In this document: positions 26,109 through 34,856 of the stretch, in pieces
Numbering within the stretch: position 1 is the stretch's first letter
Layout: every line of letters starts with the position of its first letter
Source of the DNA: Chryseobacterium gotjawalense
Lineage (GTDB): Bacteria; Bacteroidota; Bacteroidia; Flavobacteriales; Weeksellaceae
Reading direction: 5' to 3'
Assembly: GCF_030012525.1 (NCBI RefSeq)
Contig: NZ_CP124855.1
Span: forward strand, 620,001-684,000
DNA length: 64,000 bases
Position numbers and translations under genes: made by a program
The notes under the pieces: generated by a model
What the model was told of the DNA's origin: nothing
Seen by the model: only the letters and a program-made list of their open reading frames with translations
The model's database searches: none

Positions 26109-27917
26109 ATGCAAAACATTAGAAATATCGCAATTATTGCGCACGTTGACCACGGTAAAACGACTTTGGTTGACAAAATCATCCACGCAACCAGTGTTTT
26201 CCGTGAAAATCAGGCAGATTCAGGTGATCTGATCATGGACAACAATGATTTGGAACGTGAAAGAGGAATTACGATTTTATCGAAAAATATTTCGGTAATG
26301 TACAAAGGCACCAAAATTAATGTAATTGATACGCCTGGTCACGCCGATTTCGGTGGTGAAGTAGAAAGAGTTCTGAAAATGGCCGACGGAGTTTTACTTT
26401 TAGTAGATGCTTTTGAAGGACCGATGCCTCAGACCCGTTTTGTATTACACAAAGCATTGGAATTAGGGTTGAAGCCTATCGTGGTGATCAACAAAGTAGA
26501 CAAACCAAACTGTCGTCCTGATGAAGTTCACGATAAAGTTTTTGATTTGTTCTTTAACTTGGAAGCAACAGAAGAGCAACTGGATTTCCCAACCTTCTAT
26601 GGTTCATCTAAACAGGGTTGGTTCAACACGAGTTTAGAGCCTGCAGAAGATATTACACCGCTATTAGACGGGATCATTCAATATGTACCGGAACCGGAAA
26701 CTTATGAAGGAAGCCTGCAAATGCAGATTACTTCATTGGATTTTTCTTCTTTCTTAGGGAGAATCGCTATCGGAAAAATCAGAAGAAATTCTATTAAAGA
26801 AGGTCAGACAATCGGTTTAGCACAGGAAGACGGTAAAGTTATCAGAGGTAAAGTAAAAGAATTATACGTTTTCGAAGGTTTAGGTAAAAAGAAAGTTCAG
26901 GAAGTTCAGGCCGGAGATATCTGTGCGATTGTTGGATTTGATAAATTTCAGATTGGCGATTCATTCGTAGATCTGGAAAATCCGGAACCATTGCCAAGAA
27001 CTGCAATTGATGAACCGACTTTGAACATGACGTTCTCGATTAACAACTCTCCTTTCTTCGGAAAAGATGGTAAATATGTAACTTCAAATCACCTGAAAGA
27101 AAGGTTGTACAAGGAGTTAGAGAAAAACTTAGCCCTTAAAGTTGAACCTACTGAAGACGCGAATACATTCCTGGTATTCGGTAGAGGTATTCTTCACCTT
27201 TCTGTTTTGATCGAAACGATGAGAAGAGAAGGTTATGAAATGACGATTGGTCAGCCACAGGTTATCTTGAGAGAAATCGACGGAGTAAAATGTGAGCCTT
27301 ATGAATCAATGGTGGTTGATGTACCTGAAGAATTTGCTTCAAGAGTAATCGATTTGGCTACTCAGAGAAAAGGAGATCTTCACATCATGGAAACCAAAGG
27401 TGAAATGCAGCACATGGAATTCGAAATTCCTTCAAGAGGATTGATCGGATTGCGTTCTCAAATGTTGACCGCTACAGCTGGTGAAGCGATTATGGCACAC
27501 CGTTTTGTTGATTACAAGCCTTTCAAAGGAGCAATCCCTGGAAGACAGGTTGGTGTTTTGGTAAGTAAAGGTCAGGGACCGGCTACTGAATATTCCATCG
27601 CAAAACTTCAGGACAGAGGTAAATTCTTTGTTGATCCGGGTGAGGAAATCTACGAAGGTATGATCATCGGTGAGCAGAACAAACCGGGAGATTTGGTGGT
27701 AAACATCGTTGAAGCAAAACAGCTGAACAACATGCGTGCATCAGGAAAAGATAAAGACGGAAGCATCGCTCCAAAGCAACTGTTCTCTCTGGAAGAATGT
27801 ATGGAATACATCCAGGGTGACGAAGCGATCGAGGTAACTCCAAACTTCATCAGAATGCGTAAAAAAATTCTTTCTGAAAACGAAAGAAAACGTATTGAAA
27901 GAGGCGCAAAAGGATAA
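26109..27917 (+). CDS. typA: Translational GTPase TypA/BipA
   Basis: 602 residues from the ATG at 26109 (MQNIRNIAIIAHVDHGKTTL). GTPase motifs are AHVDHGKTT, ERERGITILSKN (switch), DTPGHADFGGEVER and NKVDK. EF-G-like domains follow and the C-terminal part GEEIYEGMIIGEQNKPGDL is specific to TypA. It helps 50S assembly and translation under stress or cold. It stands alone, with a terminator after it. Confidence 0.97.
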   Translation: MQNIRNIAIIAHVDHGKTTLVDKIIHATSVFRENQADSGDLIMDNNDLERERGITILSKNISVMYKGTKINVIDTPGHADFGGEVERVLKMADGVLLLVDAFEGPMPQTRFVLHKALELGLKPIVVINKVDKPNCRPDEVHDKVFDLFFNLEATEEQLDFPTFYGSSKQGWFNTSLEPAEDITPLLDGIIQYVPEPETYEGSLQMQITSLDFSSFLGRIAIGKIRRNSIKEGQTIGLAQEDGKVIRGKVKELYVFEGLGKKKVQEVQAGDICAIVGFDKFQIGDSFVDLENPEPLPRTAIDEPTLNMTFSINNSPFFGKDGKYVTSNHLKERLYKELEKNLALKVEPTEDANTFLVFGRGILHLSVLIETMRREGYEMTIGQPQVILREIDGVKCEPYESMVVDVPEEFASRVIDLATQRKGDLHIMETKGEMQHMEFEIPSRGLIGLRSQMLTATAGEAIMAHRFVDYKPFKGAIPGRQVGVLVSKGQGPATEYSIAKLQDRGKFFVDPGEEIYEGMIIGEQNKPGDLVVNIVEAKQLNNMRASGKDKDGSIAPKQLFSLEECMEYIQGDEAIEVTPNFIRMRKKILSENERKRIERGAKG

Positions 27918-27938
27918 GTCACTTAAAATAGTATAAGC

Positions 27939-27969
27939 AAAAGCCCCAGTTTTATTGGGGCTTTTTTTT
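27939..27969 (+). terminator. Terminator after typA
   Basis: AAAGCCCC-N9-GGGGCTTT followed by a T run. Confidence 0.92.
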
Positions 27970-28105
27970 GTTTATTATTTAGCATGAGTAAATGAAATAA
28001 TTATGCGATGTCGGAATATCGCGTATTTCAGCGTAACAGAATCTTCAAAATAGCTGCAAAAACACCTCTGCAAGGGTTTTCTTCTTTCCTAAACCCTGAT
28101 CTGTT

Positions 28106-28945
28106 TCAGTGAAAAGAAGAATGTACAGCGTTCATCATCCCTTGTGTTGACCAGGTTCCGGAAACAATCATACGTCTGATGGTGTATAATGGATCTGCAG
28201 GATCTCTTTTGGTAGACAGGATATAAGCCATTTTATAATCACTCTTTTTTATTTCAGCGATGGCTGCGGTATTCCATACTCCATTTGGATAAGCAAAATC
28301 CGTTACCGGTTTACCTGTGATTTCCTCCAGTTGAGCCTTTGGTTTTACTAGTTGTGTAACCCAGTCGTCTCCCTTGTATTTAGTGACCATGTGGTGATCC
28401 CAGGTATGTGCGCCTATAACATGGCCGCCGTCCGATAAGCTTTTGATTTCCTCTTTGCTCATATATCCGGGACGGTTAATAGAAACGGTCATGATAAAAA
28501 ACACGCCTTTGAAACCGTATTTCTTCATCTCGGTAGCGCCAATACTGAACTGCGCTTCCCTCGTATCATCAAAGGTGATCATGATTGGTTTTTCGGGTAA
28601 TGGGCCGTCAAAAACTAAATAATTATACAGCTGTTCCGGCAAAACGGTTTGGTATCCCGCATCGGCCAAGGCTTTCATCTGTTCTGCAAAAGCAGCAGGT
28701 TTTACGCTATATACTTTTGTGTTTTCACCCGCGCTGGCACTGAAATCCTTTATATTATGATAGCATAAAACAGGCACTTCTTTTCTCGACAGAACAGTCG
28801 CTGCATCGGCCATGACTTTTTTTTGCAATGCGGTTTTTGCGGGAGCGGCAATAAGTGGCATCCCGGCAGTTATTTTACCGGGTTCCGGTTGACAGCCGGC
28901 CCATAAAAACAACCCAACAAAAACGGACTCAAGAATATTTTTCAT
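28106..28945 (-). CDS. Polysaccharide deacetylase family lipoprotein
   Basis: 279 residues with a lipoprotein signal (VGLFLWAGC, so a lipidated cysteine near residue 18). The NodB/CE4 domain shows the catalytic TFDDTRE and metal ligands in GAHTWDHHMV, plus FAYPNG and the opening VPVLCYHNIK. It should remove acetyl groups from an N-acetylated glycan at the cell surface; the glycan cannot be told. It follows an unknown lipoprotein gene by 15 bases and the two look like one operon. The base composition is richer in G+C than the genes on the left. Confidence 0.9.
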   Translation of the reverse strand: MKNILESVFVGLFLWAGCQPEPGKITAGMPLIAAPAKTALQKKVMADAATVLSRKEVPVLCYHNIKDFSASAGENTKVYSVKPAAFAEQMKALADAGYQTVLPEQLYNYLVFDGPLPEKPIMITFDDTREAQFSIGATEMKKYGFKGVFFIMTVSINRPGYMSKEEIKSLSDGGHVIGAHTWDHHMVTKYKGDDWVTQLVKPKAQLEEITGKPVTDFAYPNGVWNTAAIAEIKKSDYKMAYILSTKRDPADPLYTIRRMIVSGTWSTQGMMNAVHSSFH

Positions 28946-28960
28946 CAGTCAAAAATTAAA

Positions 28961-29998
28961 TTACTGGTACTGGATGTAAATTGGTATCGGAGTGAATTTC
29001 ATTAATTCTTCGGGAGTGTACAATTTCGCATCATTTTTATAGAATAACTTGAAACCGGTAAACTGCACAGGTTCTCTATAAATATAACTCACATAAGAGT
29101 CTTTTTTTAAGCTTTTACTTCCAAAACCATCCATATTCATGACGATCTGGACTTCGGGAACGGTTTTGATTTCTTTATAATTTTTCACCATTGCCTGAGT
29201 AAACCGGTGGACCACCAATATTTTTGGAGGCAACTTGTTTTTCCTTACGATTTTCACCAGAATATCAATGGCATCATTAATATCTGCGGCATTAAAATAC
29301 CCAATTTTGGAACCCGGCCGCTCTCCGTTTTTCATCGAGAATTCGGGATCAATGCCGAGATGTACATTGGGCTTAGAAAGGTATTGTTCCAGTTCTGTCA
29401 CTTCCGCTTTCACGGAGCTGTGTCCCACCTGAATGTCCAGAAACACCAGCGCATTGATGGGTTTTGCCCAACTGATAATCGTATCGATTTGGTTAAAAGG
29501 CATTCGCAGGCGGTGCATATTATTTTTTCCCGGTGCACCCTGAGCCGTAACCGCAATATAGTGCAAAGCAGGAATTGTCTGTACCGTAGCATCTATCGCT
29601 TTCCATTTGGCTATTTCGCTTTCCAGTTTCGCCAGCATTTCTTTTCGGGGCAGTTCCCCTAGGATTCCCATTCTTGCCGAATATAAATTTCCGTAAAAGG
29701 CAACAATTCTATGGTAGGGCAATAACGCTCCGGGCAAAGGATAAGGCGCTTTTACAGGCCATCTGCCGCTGGTGTCACTGTTGCTTAAGGCGATAATTCT
29801 TTTATTGAAATCGGCCGTATCAATATCAATGGTGTGCACTGTTTTTTTCTCTACGGAATCCCTTTTTCCGGTTTCCGATTTCTCTGTTCCGTTTACCGTT
29901 TCGGCCGATTTGCCGCCATTGCAGGCTACAGTATTTAAAAACAATAAAGTGAGGGTGAAAAATGTAAGAAGGTCGCAACAGGTTTTCCCCGTGAACAT
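28961..29998 (-). CDS. Secreted lipoprotein of unknown function, TIM-barrel-like
   Basis: 345 residues from the ATG at 29998, which opens a signal sequence ending in a lipobox-like NTVAC; an in-frame ATG at 30067 would add 23 residues. After a charged linker (about 30-75) the body shows alternating strands and helices (HRIVAFYGNLYSARMGILGE, ALVFLDIQVG, HLGIDPEFSM, KILVVHRFTQ, VQIVMNMDGF) that look like a TIM barrel with acidic residues at strand ends, as in glycoside hydrolases. I do not know a family name. It is encoded with a polysaccharide deacetylase, so a surface-glycan role is plausible but is inference. Confidence 0.75.
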   Translation of the reverse strand: MFTGKTCCDLLTFFTLTLLFLNTVACNGGKSAETVNGTEKSETGKRDSVEKKTVHTIDIDTADFNKRIIALSNSDTSGRWPVKAPYPLPGALLPYHRIVAFYGNLYSARMGILGELPRKEMLAKLESEIAKWKAIDATVQTIPALHYIAVTAQGAPGKNNMHRLRMPFNQIDTIISWAKPINALVFLDIQVGHSSVKAEVTELEQYLSKPNVHLGIDPEFSMKNGERPGSKIGYFNAADINDAIDILVKIVRKNKLPPKILVVHRFTQAMVKNYKEIKTVPEVQIVMNMDGFGSKSLKKDSYVSYIYREPVQFTGFKLFYKNDAKLYTPEELMKFTPIPIYIQYQ

Positions 29999-30215
29999 AC
30001 AATCCACCACAGCAGGAGCTACCAAATGTGGTTTTTCCTGATCCCTGATGACGCACCCGGCTTTCATTGTTGTGTTTTATCAAAGATAGTGATTTTTTAG
30101 AAAGCTGAGAGTCAGGATATTTTGTGCAGTGGGGTGTATTTTATCGAAGATAATGATTTTTCAGAACCCTCAAACTCAGGAGACTTTTCGCAGCGGCAGA
30201 CATTACTTACCCTTT

Positions 30216-30254
30216 CCTTTGACATTCCTTTGACATTCCTTTGACATTCCTTTG
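30216..30254. repeat. 11-bp tandem repeat
   Basis: Three perfect units of CCTTTGACATT (30216-30248) followed by a partial fourth (CCTTTG). Confidence 0.9.
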
Positions 30255-30357
30255 CAACCGGCAAATATGCCGTATAAAAACACGCGAAACAGGCAAAATT
30301 GAACTTTACTGAACCGCAGAGGCTTTTTTAGACAAAATACAATTGTGCGATCTTATG

Positions 30358-30389
30358 GTGGCCATGCGAAAGGATTCGGCAGCGGCGAG
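30358..30389 (+). repeat. REP-like element A
   Basis: GTGGCCATGCGAAAGGATTC then GGCAGCGGCGA, a degenerate copy of the element at 32629-32662 that has lost part of its hairpin. Confidence 0.6.
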
Positions 30390-30400
30390 ATCGCTAAAAA

Positions 30401-30428
30401 AAAAGGTTCCGCATTTGCAGAACCTTTT
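30401..30428 (-). terminator. Terminator after the alcohol dehydrogenase gene
   Basis: AAAAGGTTC-N10-GAACCTTTT; on the minus strand it is followed by a T run. Confidence 0.88.
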
Positions 30429-30447
30429 CAATTTGTTTGATGGATGA

Positions 30448-31401
30448 TCAGTCCTGGATTGCAACCAGTCGGCCTTTTACGCCGCCTTTGTGCAGTCTTT
30501 CGAGGCCTTCCGCCACTTCCTCAAATTTTATTTCGGTAAGATCGGCATCGAGTTTCCCTTCTGCCATCAGGCGGTACACATTCGCAATGTCCTGTCCGTC
30601 GCCACCCTGGCTGCCGCGTAGGGTTACCCTTTTCAGGATTAAAGTTCTGGTATTGATGGTCGATTCCAGTTTGCCCATGCCCACCTGTACCACCGTTCCG
30701 TCGGGTGCGATGGCTTCAATGGCTTCAGCGGTGGTGGTTCCGAAACCTGCAAAATCTACAATCAGCTGACAGCCCACAGGTTCGAGGTCCATCACCTTGT
30801 CAAAAACCTCCCTGCAGCCCATTTCCATGGCGAGTTCGCGGGCTTCAGGACTTAAATCTACAGCGTAAACTTCGGCACCTTCGGCAATGGCTGCGCGTGC
30901 ACCGAACTGTCCGAGTCCACCAATTCCTATAATCCCGATTTTCATCCCGGCTTTTGCGCCTCCCGTACGGAAGATCGCGTGGTAAGAGGTCATGCCTGCA
31001 TCAGTAGCCGCTGCTCCCTGGGCAAAAGTGACTCCGGCGGGCATTGGCACCAGCTGCACTGCCGGAACCGAGAGTTTTGTCGCGTAACCGCCATCGCGCT
31101 GGTAACCTATTGCAGCTCCTGTTTCAGGGTGAATGGGTGCAACGCCAACACGGTCGCCAATTTTGTAGCCTTCAACGCCCTGACCGACTTCAGAGATCAC
31201 GCCCGCACATTCGTGACCGAAAATAAGCGGGGCAGCGGTAATGATGTGCATCCATCCTTCATCTTCAAGCGCTCCCACATCGGAATGACAGAGTCCTGAA
31301 GCCTTAATGTCGATGACGACCTCACCGGGTGCAGCTACAGGGTCGGGTTTTTCGATCAGTTCAATCGGCACATGTGTTTTGGTAAATTTCCAGCCTTTCA
31401 T
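30448..31401 (-). CDS. Zinc-type alcohol dehydrogenase family protein
   Basis: 317 residues of the medium-chain dehydrogenase family. The catalytic zinc ligands are in SGLCHSD and FGHECAG, and the nucleotide-binding motif is GIGGLGQFGARAA. The loop that normally holds four cysteines for the structural zinc is replaced by APIHPETGAAIGYQRDGGYA without cysteines, making it about 20-30 residues shorter than usual. It oxidises alcohols or reduces aldehydes with NAD(P); the substrate is unknown. The gene is clearly richer in G+C than most of the window, which suggests transfer. Confidence 0.9.
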   Translation of the reverse strand: MKGWKFTKTHVPIELIEKPDPVAAPGEVVIDIKASGLCHSDVGALEDEGWMHIITAAPLIFGHECAGVISEVGQGVEGYKIGDRVGVAPIHPETGAAIGYQRDGGYATKLSVPAVQLVPMPAGVTFAQGAAATDAGMTSYHAIFRTGGAKAGMKIGIIGIGGLGQFGARAAIAEGAEVYAVDLSPEARELAMEMGCREVFDKVMDLEPVGCQLIVDFAGFGTTTAEAIEAIAPDGTVVQVGMGKLESTINTRTLILKRVTLRGSQGGDGQDIANVYRLMAEGKLDADLTEIKFEEVAEGLERLHKGGVKGRLVAIQD

Positions 31402-31514
31402 AATATTATCATTTTTTGTTAGACAATTATTTCTTTTAAAGTTACGCTTTAAAAAAACCTGCCGCTTCCGTAATCTGAAAAAAAATCACTGATTTATCTC
31501 AGTTTTTCTCCTGC

Positions 31515-31588
31515 ATCCACCAGCCCACTGCTGCGAAGCTGATAAAATAAAGACCATTAGAATTATGGAATTTATAGTTTCGGCTCGT
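31515..31588 (-). pseudogene. RAYT transposase fragment (5' end only)
   Basis: The translated sequence SRNYKFHNSNGLYFISFAAV matches the N-terminus of the intact RAYT gene at 32002-32568 (SRNYKFHNPEGLYFISFAVV). Its start codon is ACG instead of ATG and it stops after about 25 codons. The upstream flank is also shared, including the REP-like hairpin at 31648-31681. Confidence 0.85.
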
Positions 31589-31647
31589 TTGCTGTTATGC
31601 TTTACGTAAAAACAGAAAATTATGGGGATATTGTTGTGTGATCTATG

Positions 31648-31681
31648 GTGACCACGCGAAGGGATTCGCGCGGCAGCTGGG
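31648..31681 (+). repeat. REP-like element B
   Basis: GTGACCACGCGAAGGGATTC and GCGCGGCAGCTGGG, with the hairpin CGCGAA-GGGA-TTCGCG. Same position relative to the RAYT fragment as element D to the intact gene. Confidence 0.8.
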
Positions 31682-31729
31682 ATTTTTTAGATGGCTCCAA
31701 TCAAAAGTCTTTGCACAGCATTCCCTTCA

Positions 31730-31918
31730 TTAGGTGTTTTTTATGTTTTGTTGTTCTGTCCAAAGCCTTTTATATTTTCTGAATTTCAAAAACAAAATTA
31801 AAGTAATTGCTGGGTGAACTATTACAAACAAAACAACATTCAATTGCTGATAGGTAATCCCAAGCATGTTGCTCATTACCTGCATGATTTTTACAGATAT
31901 CCAAAAAACGGTATCCAT
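31730..31918 (-). CDS. Small membrane protein, hypothetical
   Basis: Up to 62 residues. One strong membrane segment (YQQLNVVLFVIVHPAITLI) is followed by a basic end (LKFRKYKRLWTEQ), which obeys the positive-inside pattern. The ATG at 31918 or an internal ATG (MQVM or MLGI) could be the start. It has no known function. It lies between a decayed and an intact RAYT locus. It may be real because the topology is coherent, but the evidence is weak. Confidence 0.45.
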   Translation of the reverse strand: MDTVFWISVKIMQVMSNMLGITYQQLNVVLFVIVHPAITLILFLKFRKYKRLWTEQQNIKNT

Positions 31919-31952
31919 ATTATTTATTTTGAATTAATTTCACTTTCCAATT

Positions 31953-31985
31953 CCCGCTGCTGCACGAATCCTTTCGTGTGGCCCC
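31953..31985 (-). repeat. REP-like element C, inverted
   Basis: On the minus strand GGGGCCACACGAAAGGATTC and GTGCAGCAGCGGG, the inverted partner of element D on the other side of the RAYT gene. Confidence 0.78.
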
Positions 31986-32001
31986 AATATATTAAACAGG
32001 A

Positions 32002-32568
32002 TCAAAAATCAAACATCCTGAAAACCTCAATACCATCCAAAAGTCCTTTTTCATCCGAATAATCGATGGCACTGCTGTACCGGTAATCTTCCGCTCTGAA
32101 AACCAAACCTGCTTCCACAGGATTCTGATGTACGTAATCTATTTTTTGTTTAATGACACGGTTGCTCCATAATTCAATGGGGTTATTATCGTGGCGCCAA
32201 AACTTATAATGAGTGACATTTGAACTTTTTTCTGCTTCTTTCCTGAAAGCCTCCAAAAGAAAATCTTTCCGGCTTTCTTTAGGATGTTCCATAATTGCTT
32301 TTACAATTGCTTTGCTGGTAAATCTTTTAAGATCACCGATCAGCAATTCAGGCTTTTGTCCTTTTATACTCCTGAAAACCAAATTAACATGACTGGACAT
32401 GATGCACCACGCATGAATTTCCAAACCTTTTTCTCTCTGGCAAAACCTTACACTTTCTAAAAATAAATCTTTATACTCGTTTCGGATGAACACATCCAAC
32501 CAGCCCACAACTGCGAAACTGATAAAATAAAGACCTTCAGGATTATGGAATTTATAGTTTCGGCTCAT
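32002..32568 (-). CDS. REP-associated tyrosine transposase (RAYT)
   Basis: 188 residues from the ATG at 32568 (MSRNYKFHNPEGLYF). It is a Y1/HUH-type protein of the IS200-like family: the metal-binding region is AWCIMSSHVNLVF and the nucleophile tyrosine is likely that in IDYVHQNPVEAGL. The usual His-x-His is His-Val-Asn, which may weaken metal binding. RAYT proteins move or process REP hairpins. The gene is flanked by REP-like elements in inverted orientation (C and D), and a partial second copy lies at 31515-31588. Confidence 0.9.
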   Translation of the reverse strand: MSRNYKFHNPEGLYFISFAVVGWLDVFIRNEYKDLFLESVRFCQREKGLEIHAWCIMSSHVNLVFRSIKGQKPELLIGDLKRFTSKAIVKAIMEHPKESRKDFLLEAFRKEAEKSSNVTHYKFWRHDNNPIELWSNRVIKQKIDYVHQNPVEAGLVFRAEDYRYSSAIDYSDEKGLLDGIEVFRMFDF

Positions 32569-32628
32569 TTGCGACAATGCTTTACGTAAAAATATTAAAT
32601 TCTGCTGATATTGTTGTTCGATCTTATT

Positions 32629-32662
32629 GTGGCCACGCGAAAGGATTCGCGCGGCAGCGGGG
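32629..32662 (+). repeat. REP-like element D
   Basis: GTGGCCACGCGAAAGGATTC and GCGCGGCAGCGGGG, with the hairpin CGCGAA-AGGA-TTCGCG just upstream of the RAYT gene. Confidence 0.82.
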
Positions 32663-32673
32663 TGCAGTGGGGA

Positions 32674-33309
32674 TTATTTAGTTGATAAATACCAATTTGA
32701 AGTCCAGAGTAAAAGGATAGAGATTCCGATAATAAATATTTTTCCGCAGGTTTCGCTTTGGATATAGAAATTTATCAATATAAATATAATTAGTGCGATA
32801 AGCAGAATTGTTATTATATTTTGCAGAGCTAAAAAAACTATTCCTAGTAGTTTTCGTAATGGATTGTAATTAGAGAACTTTCTATAAAAATTTATTTCAT
32901 CTTCAATTTTTGATATAAGCTTGTAAAGTTCAATATCAATTTTAGAGATGGTATCTGAAATAAGATCTTTATTATTGGTTTCATCAATAGATATTCTTAT
33001 AGTATTGTCTAAAATTTCTTTGCTTAAATAGGCTGACTTTCCATCCTTAAGTAAAAGTCCTTGTATTTGTTCTTTAAATTTTAGATTATCGTCCCCTGAG
33101 TTAAAATATAGAATTAAAGTAAGTCTATTTTTTATTTCTGTTAATATTTCAATTCTAGTATTATATGTGTTTTCAAATGTAGCTTTCGATTCGGTAATTG
33201 GTTTTTCTATGGAAGCTTTTATTATCCATGAAATAAAAGCAATTAAACTAGTTAAGAGGAAAACTATTAAATTTGAATCTGCATTTTTTATTGATTGAAT
33301 TATATCCAT
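32674..33309 (-). CDS. Hypothetical membrane protein coupled to PBP gene
   Basis: 211 residues, no recognised family. An N-terminal membrane helix (about 13-32) is followed by a charged helical region of about 120 residues (EILTEIKNRLTLILYF, ISKIDIELYKLISKIEDEIN) and two C-terminal membrane helices (about 155-180 and 190-207). Its ATG lies inside the last codons of the upstream PBP frame (10-base overlap), so it is translationally coupled to it. The stretch is very rich in A+T. It may be a partner of the PBP in the membrane, which is inference only. Confidence 0.75.
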   Translation of the reverse strand: MDIIQSIKNADSNLIVFLLTSLIAFISWIIKASIEKPITESKATFENTYNTRIEILTEIKNRLTLILYFNSGDDNLKFKEQIQGLLLKDGKSAYLSKEILDNTIRISIDETNNKDLISDTISKIDIELYKLISKIEDEINFYRKFSNYNPLRKLLGIVFLALQNIITILLIALIIFILINFYIQSETCGKIFIIGISILLLWTSNWYLSTK

Positions 33310-34780
33310 TTATATTCTTTTGGAGGGTTTATCATTGAATAAAAAGCTCTTTTTATATGCTTAAAAATATTTCCTTCTTTTGAATTATCATTTTTAGGGT
33401 TTTCATTTCGTAAAAATCCATATGTAGTATCAGCGTGATGAATAATTGCTAATCTCTCTTCATTATTGTTGGTTGTTCCCGTTTTTAAAAAAGCGTTTTC
33501 TATATCTATATTAAGTTTATTTCTGAAAATTTTATTCAACACTTTCATCAATTCCTTTTTATCGCTATCAATGTTCTGAGTTAAAAATTTATTATAAGAC
33601 AAAGTTAATTGAAATAAAGAAATGCCACTTTTAGTGGCTCCTAAAATAGTTGATGGATATGCTTCTTCACACGGTAATTCTAACGTTTCAGAAATAAAAT
33701 TCAAAGTATCATTTATTCCTATTTTATCTGAAATATTAATAAACGAATTGTTATTCGAGTGAAATAAAGCATCGTCCATATTTAATTTCGGATTTACCCA
33801 AGATGCCTCCCTAACATTCCATTGCAGATTGTTCTTATAAGAATCAAATTTTTCCGAACTATGAATTCCTTTCTTTCTAGATAATAAATAAATGGTTTAA
33901 GTGTAGAACCTACATTTGATTTAAAGATAAAAGGATAATCAGAACCATAATAACTAGAAAAACCTACCACTTTTTGATTTTTAATTATAACAACCGAAGT
34001 TGGGTATTTTGAATCTTGAATAAATTTCTCAGCAAATTTTTGATGGGATTGAGTTAGAGTTGAAATTATAGTCTTCTTATTTACATCAATTTTTTCAGAA
34101 ATAAACGGGACAACACTCTTTCTCACCAGGGAAATTTTGTTATTTTCAATATTAATTTTCCTTTTTATTAATTTTTTATGTTGATTAGAATTTATGTTTT
34201 GGTTTTCTAATAATAAGTCAGAAAGCATCTGCATTCTTTTATTTGTAATTTCAACATTACTTAGATAATAATTTGGACCTCTTAAAATGGTTATTAAAAA
34301 TAGGATCTCAGAGTTATTTAGTTTTTCAGTTTCTTTGTCAAAATAATACAAGGAGGCAGTTCTTATTCCTCTCAAATTTCTCCCAAAATAAATATTATTA
34401 AAATATAAGTTAAGAATATCATCCTTAGAATAATAATGCTCAAGTTCAATTGCTTTTAGTGTTTCTTTAACTTTTCTATGTAATGTTTTTGAGTTGTCTT
34501 TTAAAAGATTTCGAGCTAACTGTTGAGATAAAGTACTGCCTCCCTCTAAAATTTTCATATTTACTACGTTTCTAAGGAGTGCTCTTGTTGTTCCCTTAAA
34601 ATCAATGCCCCTATGATTGTAGAATCTTTTGTCTTCAATTGGAACGATAAATTTCTTAAACGTTTCAGGTATTTTTATTGATTCTGCTTTACATTCATAA
34701 TTTTCAGAAACCACAGCAAATGCTTTGTTTTTATTTTCATTTTTATTATAAATTACAAAACCTTCAAAATTAGTATTCAT
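33300..34780 (-). pseudogene. Bifunctional penicillin-binding protein, frameshifted and lacking an N-terminal anchor
   Basis: Two frames together make one class A PBP of about 490 residues. Frame one (33794-34780) holds the glycosyltransferase 51 domain: catalytic Glu in IEDKRFYNHRG, then GGSTLSQQLARNLL and KETLKAIELEHYYSKDDIL, and the transpeptidase nucleophile in GSTLKPF. Frame two, read from the shift down to 33300, carries the SxN motif (SNN) and the KTGTT motif. A missing A near 33868-33877 (CTTTCTTTC) explains the break, since the other frame continues KKGIHSSEKFDSYKNN into it. No membrane helix precedes the first domain and a stop lies shortly upstream, so the 5' end may also be lost. 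It may be degenerate, or the shift may be an assembly error. Confidence 0.8.
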
Positions 34781-34856
34781 AGTAACAAGCGCAATTTTTG
34801 TTAAAAAATCTATTATGTAGTAGGTGAGACAAAAATGCTTTAGTGTGATGTATTGG

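Larger units (their letters stand above)
29999..30397. other. Upstream region with short repeats
   Basis: Besides the possible longer start of the lipoprotein gene, this stretch holds an imperfect direct repeat of about 64 bases (from about 30072 and 30138, both with TTTTATC-AAGATA-TGATTTTT), a perfect 11-bp tandem repeat and a REP-like copy. No gene is seen. Confidence 0.6.

Noticed and set aside
29207..29662. 151-codon plus-strand frame opposite the lipoprotein gene
   Set aside because: Mirror frame of a gene that has a lipobox and coherent fold pattern.
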